Assembly (NCBI GenBank): GCA_944322885.1 | Contig: CALUQH010000031.1 | Span: 1-64,000, forward strand | From: Candidatus Gastranaerophilales bacterium | GTDB lineage: Bacteria; Cyanobacteriota; Vampirovibrionia; Gastranaerophilales; Gastranaerophilaceae | Direction of reading: 5' to 3' | Length of the DNA: 64,000 bases | Shown here: piece by piece, positions 53,285 to 60,685 of the stretch | How the letters are laid out: each line of letters starts with the position of its first letter | Position numbering within the stretch: the stretch's first letter is position 1 | The notes under the pieces: generated by a model | Told to the model about the DNA's origin: nothing | Database searches by the model: none | Seen by the model: the letters and a program-made list of their open reading frames with translations, nothing else | Made by a program: the position numbers and the translations under genes

Positions 53285-53728
53285 ATGAAATTTGATATTG
53301 AATATGTAGAAAAATTAGCCAAAGTTTTAGCTGAGAATTCTTTAACTGAAATTTCTCTTGAAGATGGTGAACAGGCTATTACTTTGAGAAAAGAAGTTAT
53401 GGGTGTTGCTGCTCCTGTTGTTGCAGCTCCGGCTCCGCAGCAGGTTCAAACAGTTTCTGCTTCTTCTGCTGCCGAACAAAAAGAAGTTAAAAAAGGAAAA
53501 CCTTTAACATCTCCTATGGTTGGAACATTCTATTCCGCACCGTCACCGGATGCTGAACCGTTTGTTAAAGTCGGTCAAACCGTAAAAGAAGGCGATGTGG
53601 TTTGTATTGTTGAAGCTATGAAGCTTATGAATGAGATTGAAGCTGAATTCGCAGGGAAAATTACTGAAATTTGTGTTCAGGACGGACAGCCTGTTGAATT
53701 TGGTCAGGTTTTAATGTATATAGAATAA
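53285..53728 (+). CDS. accB: Biotin carboxyl carrier protein of acetyl-CoA carboxylase
   Basis: 147 residues: an N-terminal helical segment, an Ala/Pro/Val-rich linker (~40-65) and the C-terminal biotinyl domain with CIVEAMKLMNEIEAEF, Lys113 being the biotin site. It carries CO2 for fatty-acid synthesis. It lies 92 bp after efp and 66 bp before accC. Confidence 0.96.
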   Translation: MKFDIEYVEKLAKVLAENSLTEISLEDGEQAITLRKEVMGVAAPVVAAPAPQQVQTVSASSAAEQKEVKKGKPLTSPMVGTFYSAPSPDAEPFVKVGQTVKEGDVVCIVEAMKLMNEIEAEFAGKITEICVQDGQPVEFGQVLMYIE

Positions 53729-53794
53729 TTCATGTTTAAAAGTTGAAGGGGTAAACGGTGTGTTCCCCTTCTTTTTACAAGGAAGTATAAAAAT

Positions 53795-55153
53795 ATGTTT
53801 AGAAAAGTATTAATAGCAAACCGCGGAGAAATTGCGGTAAGAATTATAAGAGCCTGCAGAGAAATCGGGATTCCGACTGTTGCAATTTATTCTCAGGCAG
53901 ATGCAAATTCTTTGCACGTAAGACTTGCAACCGAGGCTTACTGTATAGGACCGGCTTCAAGTGCTAAAAGTTATTTGAGCATTCCTGCAATTATTTCCGC
54001 AGCAATCGTTTCAGGTGCTGATGCAATTCACCCGGGTTACGGTTTTATGTCTGAAAGAGCGGATTTTGCCGAAATCTGTGCAAAACACGGAATTAAATTT
54101 ATCGGACCGACTGCTGAAGCTATGAGAAAAATGGGCGATAAAGCAACAGCCCGTAAAACAATGATTGAAAACAATGTTCCTGTTACTCCGGGTACGGGAA
54201 TTTTGAAAACACCTGAAGAGGTAAAAGAATTCGCTCATAAAGTCGGTTATCCGATAATTTTGAAAGCAACAGCAGGCGGCGGCGGGAAAGGTATGAGAAT
54301 TTGCCGCTCGGATGATGATGTTGAAACTAATATGAATCTTTGTCAGTCTGAAGCTCAAAACTTTTTCGGGAATCCTGATGTTTATGCTGAAAAATATCTG
54401 GAAAATCCCCGTCATATTGAAGTCCAAATTCTTGCTGACCAGTATGGCAATGTAGTTCACCTCGGAGAAAGAGATTGTTCTATTCAAAGACGTCATCAAA
54501 AACTTCTTGAAGAAGCCCCGTCTCCGGCAATTGATGAAGCTACACGTAAAGAAATGGGTGCGGCGGCTGTCAGGGCTGCAAAGGCTATTAATTATGAAAG
54601 TGCAGGTACCTGTGAATTTTTACTTGACCATGACGGCAAGTGGTATTTTATGGAAATGAATACCAGAATTCAGGTTGAACATTGCGTAACGGAAATGATT
54701 TCAAATGTGGATTTGGTCAGGGAGCAAATCATGATTGCTTCCGGTGAAAAACTTGATTTTACTCAGGATGAAATTATGCTTCGCGGGCATGCAATCGAAT
54801 GTCGTATTAATGCTGAAAATCCTGAAAAAGACTTTATGCCAAATCCGGGTACTATTACAGGTTACGTAACTCCCGGCGGTTTTGGGGTAAGGGTTGATTC
54901 TCACGCTTATCAAGATTATTCAATTCCGCCTTATTACGATTCAATGATAGGAAAACTTATCTGCTGGGGCAGAACCCGTAATGAAGCAAGACGCAGAATG
55001 TACAGGGCTCTGAAAGAATATGTTATAACGGGTATTGAAACAACGCTTCCTTTCCATCAGGAAATTATAGAAGACCCTGTATTTATGAGCGGGAATTTCA
55101 ACACCGGTTTTATAGAAGATTTCTATAAACGTACAGGAAAAGATAAAAAATAA
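53795..55153 (+). CDS. accC: Biotin carboxylase subunit of acetyl-CoA carboxylase
   Basis: AccC carboxylates biotin on AccB using ATP and bicarbonate. The 452 residues show [16 protein letters not shown] at the start, the glycine-rich ATP loop [12 protein letters not shown] near 162, [30 protein letters not shown] and [27 protein letters not shown] lies upstream of the ATG. A terminator follows. Confidence 0.97.
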   Translation: MFRKVLIANRGEIAVRIIRACREIGIPTVAIYSQADANSLHVRLATEAYCIGPASSAKSYLSIPAIISAAIVSGADAIHPGYGFMSERADFAEICAKHGIKFIGPTAEAMRKMGDKATARKTMIENNVPVTPGTGILKTPEEVKEFAHKVGYPIILKATAGGGGKGMRICRSDDDVETNMNLCQSEAQNFFGNPDVYAEKYLENPRHIEVQILADQYGNVVHLGERDCSIQRRHQKLLEEAPSPAIDEATRKEMGAAAVRAAKAINYESAGTCEFLLDHDGKWYFMEMNTRIQVEHCVTEMISNVDLVREQIMIASGEKLDFTQDEIMLRGHAIECRINAENPEKDFMPNPGTITGYVTPGGFGVRVDSHAYQDYSIPPYYDSMIGKLICWGRTRNEARRRMYRALKEYVITGIETTLPFHQEIIEDPVFMSGNFNTGFIEDFYKRTGKDKK

Positions 55154-55154
55154 T

Positions 55155-55185
55155 AAAAAAGCCTGAGCATATCTCAGGCTTTTTT
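55155..55185. terminator. Bidirectional terminator after accC
   Basis: A perfect stem AAAAAAGCCTGAG / CTCAGGCTTTTTT with loop CATAT between accC and the converging HTH gene. Confidence 0.92.
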
Positions 55186-55402
55186 AAAAATCGAAGAAAT
55201 CTTTAACGGGTATATCTAATTTTTCTGCTATATCTATTAAAAGTCCTAAACTTACACATCTTTTGGCTGTTTCAATTTTGGCAAGATGTTCTCTTGAAAT
55301 ATCTAATGCTTCTGCAAGCTGATTTTGCGAAAGACCCTTTGCTTTTCTAAATTTAAATATATTTCTGCCTAATTGTAAAATTTTTGTAGTCTTATTGTTC
55401 AC
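55184..55402 (-). CDS. Small XRE-family regulator beside a pilin-like gene
   Basis: 72 residues, a bare Cro/CI HTH domain: LGRNIFKFRKAKGLSQNQLA, EALDISREHLAKIETAKRCVS and LLIDIAEKLDIPVKDFF. The start is GTG, with TAAAAT ending exactly 6 nt upstream and no Shine-Dalgarno. It is divergent, by 65 bp, from the pilin-like gene at 55468, which it may control. Confidence 0.85.
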   Translation of the reverse strand: MNNKTTKILQLGRNIFKFRKAKGLSQNQLAEALDISREHLAKIETAKRCVSLGLLIDIAEKLDIPVKDFFDF

Positions 55403-55467
55403 AAATTTATTTTATGTGTTATATTATAAAATGTATGTAGTCTTAAAGAGAACAATATGGAGTATTG

Positions 55468-56157
55468 ATGAAAAAATCATTTACTTTAGCGGAAGTTTTA
55501 ATAACTCTCGGAATAATCGGCGTTGTTGCGGCATTGACAATGCCAAGTTTAATCGCAAATTATCAAAAAGCTCAAACAGTAACACAGTTAAAAAAAGTTT
55601 ATTCTGCAATGCAGCAGTCAGTACAAACTTCACAAGCTGAATACGGCGATATAGCAAACTGGGATTGGACACTTAGTACTGAGGAATTTTTTAATAAGTA
55701 TTTAAGTTTAAATTTTTCGGTTGTTAAATACTGTGGGAGAGATGAAGGGTGCTGGAACGATGATGGTACTTTTATGCCGAACGGTCAAAAATATAGAGAT
55801 ACGCCTACATTTGCGGCGGGAGGAGATAGAACAAAATTAACTCTATCAGATGGAACCTTTATTGCTATGCGCAAGCAGGACAACAACCATGTGCATATTA
55901 ATGTTGATATTAACGGTTCTAAGCGTCCAAATACTTATGGTATTGATGTTTTTTTATTTACATTAACAGCAGCTCCGTTTTTTGATAGTTCACATAAAAT
56001 AGCTTCTCCCGGGTTGTTTATGTTTGGGCATGGTTTAAACAGCAGTGAAATTAAGTCAAATTATGCAGGTTGTGCAAAAGATAAGGTCGGAATGATGTGC
56101 GGTGAAAAAATATTAATGGACAGCTGGCAGATAAAAGACGATTATCCCTGGAAATAA
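55468..56157 (+). CDS. Type IV pilin-like (prepilin-motif) protein
   Basis: 229 residues starting MKKS, then FTLAEVLITLGIIGVVAALT. The residue before Phe is Ser instead of the usual Gly, which may slow prepilin cleavage. The body includes KLTLSDGTFIAMRKQ and VDINGSKRPNTYGIDVF, and the end reads MDSWQIKDDYPWK like the others. GGAG lies 5 nt before the ATG. No homopolymer is present. It is divergent from an XRE gene. Confidence 0.85.
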   Translation: MKKSFTLAEVLITLGIIGVVAALTMPSLIANYQKAQTVTQLKKVYSAMQQSVQTSQAEYGDIANWDWTLSTEEFFNKYLSLNFSVVKYCGRDEGCWNDDGTFMPNGQKYRDTPTFAAGGDRTKLTLSDGTFIAMRKQDNNHVHINVDINGSKRPNTYGIDVFLFTLTAAPFFDSSHKIASPGLFMFGHGLNSSEIKSNYAGCAKDKVGMMCGEKILMDSWQIKDDYPWK

Positions 56158-56233
56158 TATTTAACAAATATCTTGAAAACCTCATAAAAATATGCTACAA
56201 TGATAGTAGGTAGTATGTGTGTGAGGTTTTTGT

Positions 56234-56641
56234 ATGGCAGGTATAAATTTATTTTATAATTTTTCCAATCCGGTTGAAAAACAAAAAGAGCAGCAGAGAA
56301 AACAAAAAGATGCTTTGATAAAGAAAAATTATGATGAAATATATACCCATGAACTTGCGCATAAAAGTGCCGGCGGATCTCTTGCGGGCAGTATTGTTAT
56401 TGAAAAGAATGCTGACGGTATCCCTGTCGGCGGGCATGTAAACATAAAAATGCCGTCATTAGACCCTAATAATCCGCAGAAAACAATTAACGATGCAAAT
56501 ACGGTTATTCGTTCTGCAATGGCGCCTTCAGATCCTTCGGATCAGGATTTTAGAGTTAAGGCTCAGGCTGAAAATATAAAAATGCAGGCGCAGGCTGTAA
56601 AAAATAAAGGGGTTGGCGAAAAACTTGATTATTCCGCTTAA
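56234..56641 (+). CDS. SprA-related putative metalloprotease-like protein
   Basis: 135 residues. The core HELAHKSAGGSLAGSIV contains a HExxH-like metal motif followed by AGG, then IPVGGHVNIKMPSLDPNNP and a late VIRSAMAPSDPSDQDFRVKA. This order matches the SprA-related family (also called CJM1_0395-type putative metalloproteases). No signal peptide is seen; the family's substrate is not known. TACAAT and a GAGG stand upstream of the ATG. The MATE gene follows 26 bp later. Confidence 0.8.
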   Translation: MAGINLFYNFSNPVEKQKEQQRKQKDALIKKNYDEIYTHELAHKSAGGSLAGSIVIEKNADGIPVGGHVNIKMPSLDPNNPQKTINDANTVIRSAMAPSDPSDQDFRVKAQAENIKMQAQAVKNKGVGEKLDYSA

Positions 56642-56667
56642 ATTTGTTTGTAGTATAATCAAGTTGT

Positions 56668-57981
56668 ATGAGCACACAATTTAAGTATTATGCCAAAGAA
56701 CTTTTAAACATTGCCCTGCCGATTATTATGGGAAACCTCGGGTTTATCCTCATTGGTGCCGGGGATGTGCTGGTTGCAGGGCATCATTCCACTGACACTC
56801 TGGCGGCCATTAGTATTGCTACGGCTATTACAAATTGTATTCAAACATTCGGCGTCGGGTTGATTTCAAGTGTTTCGCCTCTGCTTTCAAATTTTAGGGG
56901 TGAAAAGAAGAGCGCAAAAAAATATTTTTATCCGACTATAAGATTTGCCATGCTTCTGGCATTTATAATTATGCTTGCAGTTCTTGCATTTATCCCTGTT
57001 ATAGACTATCTGCATTTCGCGCCGAGATTAGTTCCTATGATTAAGGAATATATGTTTATTACTGCATTTGCAACATTCGGAGCATACTTACATTCAGCAT
57101 TAAAGGAATTTTTGCAGGCTTTTGAAATTGTTGTGTTCCCTAATTTAATTACTGCAATTGCTGTATTTTTAAATATTGCACTGTGTTTTGCAATGGTTTT
57201 CGGGTTCGGGCCTATTCCATCTATGGGGGTTGTGGGCTTGGCTGTTGCAAGTTTTATAATCAGATATTTTATGGGATTTGCTCTTTTGATATATTGTTTT
57301 ACGCTTATGAATTTTAAAGACCATAAGGATTTTGAGTATTATAAGAGTTTGATAAAAATAGGAATCCCGATTTCATGCGCTGTTATGGTTGAATTTATTG
57401 CATTCAACAGTATCGCAATCCTTATGGGCAGAGTTGACGGAGTTTATGCGGCTGCACAGAATTTAGTTTGTACACTAACAACAATATCATTTATGGTTCC
57501 TTTTGCGGTATCAAACGCAATTGCTGTTAAGGTCGGGTTTGCTAACGGTGCAGGAAATATTAAGGATTTAAAAAGGTATTCTTTTGTCGGGATAGTTATA
57601 TGTACAGGTTTTATGATGCTGAGTGCACTGGTGTTTTCATCATTCCCGCACTTCCTTGTCGGTCTGTTTACTCAGGATATTAATCTTGTGAAAATATCTG
57701 TTCCGATTTTATATATATTATCGGTATTTCAGATATTTGACGGATTACAGATATCTCTTGCCGGAATATTTAAGGGAATGAAAAGAACAGGAATTGTACT
57801 TTTGTCAAATTTTATAGCTTACTGGATGATTTCAATTCCTGTAGGGTGTACACTTGCATTTCATTTTCATTTGGATTTGAAAGGGTTCTGGTACGGGCTT
57901 GCGTCTGCTGCTGTAATCCTGTGTGTAATAATGGTTTTCATGTTAATCAAAAGTATTAAAAATTTGGAAACTGTCAAATAG
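56668..57981 (+). CDS. MATE-family efflux transporter
   Basis: 437 residues with twelve hydrophobic segments in two homologous halves. The first opens ELLNIALPIIMGNLGFILIG; other family-typical stretches are SISTAT-like helix 2 and GIPISCAVMVEFIAFNS at the start of the second half, with GLQISLAGIFKGMKRTG later. It expels cations, drugs or metabolites with Na+ or H+. TATAAT ends 8 nt before the ATG, without a Shine-Dalgarno. The substrate is unknown. Confidence 0.93.
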   Translation: MSTQFKYYAKELLNIALPIIMGNLGFILIGAGDVLVAGHHSTDTLAAISIATAITNCIQTFGVGLISSVSPLLSNFRGEKKSAKKYFYPTIRFAMLLAFIIMLAVLAFIPVIDYLHFAPRLVPMIKEYMFITAFATFGAYLHSALKEFLQAFEIVVFPNLITAIAVFLNIALCFAMVFGFGPIPSMGVVGLAVASFIIRYFMGFALLIYCFTLMNFKDHKDFEYYKSLIKIGIPISCAVMVEFIAFNSIAILMGRVDGVYAAAQNLVCTLTTISFMVPFAVSNAIAVKVGFANGAGNIKDLKRYSFVGIVICTGFMMLSALVFSSFPHFLVGLFTQDINLVKISVPILYILSVFQIFDGLQISLAGIFKGMKRTGIVLLSNFIAYWMISIPVGCTLAFHFHLDLKGFWYGLASAAVILCVIMVFMLIKSIKNLETVK

Positions 57982-58019
57982 CTTATTTTTATGGTAGTAT
58001 AAACTTGAATGGAGGATTT

Positions 58020-58496
58020 ATGCATACAGAAGAAAGAACATTTGTGGCTATTAAGCCTGACGGAGTAATCAGAGGTTGTGTCGGAGAAATAATAAGCCGT
58101 TTTGAAAAGAAGGGTTATAAACTTATCGGCATGAAAATGCTTCAGGTAACCGAAGAAATTGCCGCAAAACACTATGAAGAACATATTAATAAACCTTTTT
58201 ACCCGAGCCTTGTAAAATATATTACAAGCGGCCCGATTGTAGCTATGGTATTTCAGGGTTATAAGGCTGTTCAGGGTATCCGTCATCTTTTAGGTGCAAC
58301 TGACCCTTGTGAAGCTGATGTTGGCTCAATTAGAGCTGATTATGCACAGCTTAAGGAATATAATACTATTCACGGTTCTGACAGTGTTGAAAGTGCTGAA
58401 AGAGAAATCAACATTTACTTTAAGCCGGAAGAATTATGTCCTGATTACAAAAATATGATGGAAATTGTAACAGAGGATATTGATGCGCGCGAGTGA
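58020..58496 (+). CDS. ndk: Nucleoside diphosphate kinase
   Basis: Ndk moves the gamma-phosphate between nucleotides. The 158-residue protein has Lys12 and the phospho-His in NTIHGSDSVESA (His118). GGAGG lies 4 nt before the ATG. It is longer at its C-terminus than many Ndk; the last residues (DARE) and the stop codon are supplied by copy 2 of the palindromic element. Confidence 0.96.
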   Translation: MHTEERTFVAIKPDGVIRGCVGEIISRFEKKGYKLIGMKMLQVTEEIAAKHYEEHINKPFYPSLVKYITSGPIVAMVFQGYKAVQGIRHLLGATDPCEADVGSIRADYAQLKEYNTIHGSDSVESAEREINIYFKPEELCPDYKNMMEIVTEDIDARE

Positions 58497-58573
58497 GCTG
58501 AGGGCGAGGTTTGTTACCTTATGGCAAAAAGCCATATAAGGTAACAACCGTAGACCCGTTAAACGCGAACGAG
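58486..58573 (+). repeat. Palindromic element with terminal direct repeats, copy 2
   Basis: The 88-bp copy overlaps the end of ndk and stops 4 nt before the tgt start. Its right terminus is AACGCGAACGAG; the left is a degraded GCGCGAGTGAG. The hairpin base GGTTTG / CAACC matches copy 1 but the distal stem is TTACCTTATGGC / GCCATATAAGGTAA. Right flank: CCGTAGACCCGTTAAACGCG. Confidence 0.7.
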
Positions 58574-58577
58574 TAAG

Positions 58578-59702
58578 ATGAAAATGATAAAAAACGAATA
58601 CTTTAATTATGAATTAGTTCATGAATGTAAACAGACAGGCGCAAGAGCAGGAATTTTGACTACTCCGCACGGAATGATTAAAACTCCTATCTTTATGCCT
58701 GTCGGAACTAATTCTGCCGTGAAAACGTTGACCTGTGATCAGGTAGCTGATACGGGTGCGCAAATTATTCTTGCAAATTCTTACCATCTTTATTTGAGAG
58801 CCGGTACAAAATTAATAAAGCAGTTTGGCGGAATACACGGGTGGATGAACTGGCATAAACCTGTTTTGACTGATTCTGGCGGTTTTCAGGTCTTTTCGTT
58901 GAGCCATTTAAACAAAATTACGGAAGACGGTGTTGAATTCCGTGACCCCAAAGACGGTAAAAAACATTTTATAAATCCTGAAGTCTCAATGGAAATTCAG
59001 CAGGACATAGGTGCTGACATAATTATGGCATTTGATCAGTGTGCGCCTTATCCTTGTGATTATGATACGGCTAAGAAGGCTATGGAGAGGACGCACCGTT
59101 GGCTTGAAAGATGTTTTAAAGCTAAAACAAATCCAAAGCAGGCATTATTTCCTATTGTACAGGGTGCTTTTTACGATGATTTGAGGCGTGAAAGTGCTTC
59201 TGTTATATCTTCTTATGACGCTGTCGGTTATGCAATCGGGGGCTTGAGTGTAGGCGAAACAAAAGATATAATGAACCATTTTACGGAATTTACGGCTCCT
59301 CTGCTTCCTAAATATAAACCGCGTTACCTTATGGGGGTCGGAACTCCTGAGGATTTGCTTGACGGAATTAAGCGCGGTATTGATATGTTTGACTGCGTTC
59401 TACCAACCCGTAATGCCCGTCATGGCTCGTTTTTTACATGGGAAGGAAAATCAAATATTAAAACAAAACAGTATTACGATGATGAGCGTCCGCTGGTTGA
59501 AGGATGTAATTGTTATGCGTGTAAAAATCATTCACGCGCTTATATAAGACACTTGTGGAGATGCGGTGAGGCAACAGCAGCCACACTTTTATCTATTCAT
59601 AATATTCAATTCCTTATAGAGTTTTCTCAAAAATGTCGTGAAGCAATTCTGCAAGACAGGTTTGGGGATTTTTACAACGAACATTATAAAAATCTTATTT
59701 GA
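58578..59702 (+). CDS. tgt: Queuine tRNA-ribosyltransferase
   Basis: Tgt swaps the wobble guanine of GUN-anticodon tRNAs for a queuosine precursor. 374 residues with LTDSGGFQVFSL (active-site Asp) near 97, QVF/ADIIMAFDQC near 152, GVGTPEDLLDGIKRGIDMFDCVLPTR (nucleophile Asp) and the zinc site CNCYACKNHSRAYIRHL. The ribosome site is weak (GAGTAAG) and lies in the palindromic element's end. It may be read from the ndk promoter. Confidence 0.96.
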   Translation: MKMIKNEYFNYELVHECKQTGARAGILTTPHGMIKTPIFMPVGTNSAVKTLTCDQVADTGAQIILANSYHLYLRAGTKLIKQFGGIHGWMNWHKPVLTDSGGFQVFSLSHLNKITEDGVEFRDPKDGKKHFINPEVSMEIQQDIGADIIMAFDQCAPYPCDYDTAKKAMERTHRWLERCFKAKTNPKQALFPIVQGAFYDDLRRESASVISSYDAVGYAIGGLSVGETKDIMNHFTEFTAPLLPKYKPRYLMGVGTPEDLLDGIKRGIDMFDCVLPTRNARHGSFFTWEGKSNIKTKQYYDDERPLVEGCNCYACKNHSRAYIRHLWRCGEATAATLLSIHNIQFLIEFSQKCREAILQDRFGDFYNEHYKNLI

Positions 59703-59751
59703 CTTTGATTAAAAAATCATTATTAAAAAATTAGGTAATGAGGATTTAATT

Positions 59752-59940
59752 ATGAACAAAATTGATGATGACTTATCTCAAACACAAACAGTTATTAATA
59801 AACCTGTAGAACCTGTTACTGTAAATAATGAGACTTATGAAACATTTGATATTAAAGATCCGATTGTATGGTTATATCTGGATGATAATGAAACAAAAGG
59901 CTTGATGAATGCCGATTTTCTTGAATTTTTTACTATCTGA
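59752..59940 (+). CDS. Small acidic protein of unknown function
   Basis: 62 residues, acidic and without hydrophobic segments, starting MNKIDDDLSQTQTVINKPVE and ending in FLEFFTI. It lies 49 bp after tgt and ends 3 bp before the end of the converging pilin-like gene. AGGA with a long spacer (ATTTAATT) precedes the ATG. No family recognised. Confidence 0.5.
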   Translation: MNKIDDDLSQTQTVINKPVEPVTVNNETYETFDIKDPIVWLYLDDNETKGLMNADFLEFFTI

Positions 59941-59943
59941 GGA

Positions 59944-60567
59944 TTATAACCTGTAAGGATAATCGTCCTTAAATTCCCAGTTATCAATTTCAAGAAGTGC
60001 TGAACAGTATTTGCCGTTGTTTTTACATTTTTCCAGTACACGTTCTCTTGTCTGTATTTGATCAGATCTGTATGTACACCAGCCTTTGTTATGACACCAT
60101 TCTGTAATTGTTTTATCGCAGGCTAAAAATATAAATATATCTCTACCTATAACGTTAGGTTTTTTGTCGCCGTTAATATCAAATTCGCAGTCCATACACC
60201 TGCCTCTATATATAGTTAATTTGCTTCCGTCAGAAAAATATATTATAGCCCGACCTCCCTTTTCTTCGATAGATAGAGTTTTAAGATACGGTGCCCAGTA
60301 TCTGGCTGCAAATTCTTTCGGACGTAATGATAAATCCCATTCATTTACATCGCCGTTTTCTTCAACAGAGAAAATTAACGCCTGTCCCATCATAGAGTTG
60401 AATTTTTTTAATCTTGCGCTTGCGTCCTGCTTTTTGTAGCTTGTGATAAGGCTTGGAAGTGTTAATGCCGAGACCACCCCTATAATTCCGAGTGTAATCA
60501 GAACCTCTGCCAAAGTAAACCCAAATTTGTTGTTGTGATTTTTATATAAATAAAGTTCTTTATTCAA
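59944..60567 (-). CDS. Type IV pilin-like protein; true start probably upstream beyond a C10 tract
   Basis: 207 residues from a TTG. A 15-residue basic leader ends KFG and is followed by FTLAEVLITLGIIGVVSALT, a perfect prepilin site. The body has YFSDGSKLTIYRG, CEFDINGDKKPNVIGRDIFIF and several Cys, ending IDNWEFKDDYPYRL. The likely original start is the ATG at 60629, preceded by AAGGAG at 7 nt, reading MFKNEAFKIAPPP across the C-tract. With the ten C present the frame stops at 60576; eleven would fuse it to this protein. A low level could start at the TTG. Confidence 0.8.
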   Translation of the reverse strand: MNKELYLYKNHNNKFGFTLAEVLITLGIIGVVSALTLPSLITSYKKQDASARLKKFNSMMGQALIFSVEENGDVNEWDLSLRPKEFAARYWAPYLKTLSIEEKGGRAIIYFSDGSKLTIYRGRCMDCEFDINGDKKPNVIGRDIFIFLACDKTITEWCHNKGWCTYRSDQIQTRERVLEKCKNNGKYCSALLEIDNWEFKDDYPYRL

Positions 60568-60575
60568 AAGTCTTT

Positions 60576-60629
60576 CTATTCTAGACTTTTCGGGGGGGGG
60601 GCGATTTTAAAAGCTTCGTTCTTAAACAT
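60576..60629 (-). other. Leader frame of the pilin-like gene, stopped by its C10 tract
   Basis: ATG with AAGGAG 7 nt upstream reads MFKNEAFKIAPPPKSLE and stops at TAG in the present ten-C state. The similar leader at 26760-26810 reads MNREAFRIAPPPKMQI. The shared EAFxIAPPP block before the tract shows that the two leaders are homologous. Confidence 0.7.
60592..60601 (-). repeat. C10 homopolymer in a pilin leader frame
   Basis: Ten consecutive G on the plus strand, C10 on the coding strand, nine codons after the ATG. The same length and codon position as the tract at 26776-26785 (eight codons plus GCC). Confidence 0.85.
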
Positions 60630-60685
60630 AATAAATCTCCTTCTTTTCTATTTTATTATTCCCGATTTTTAATCTTTTGTCAATC

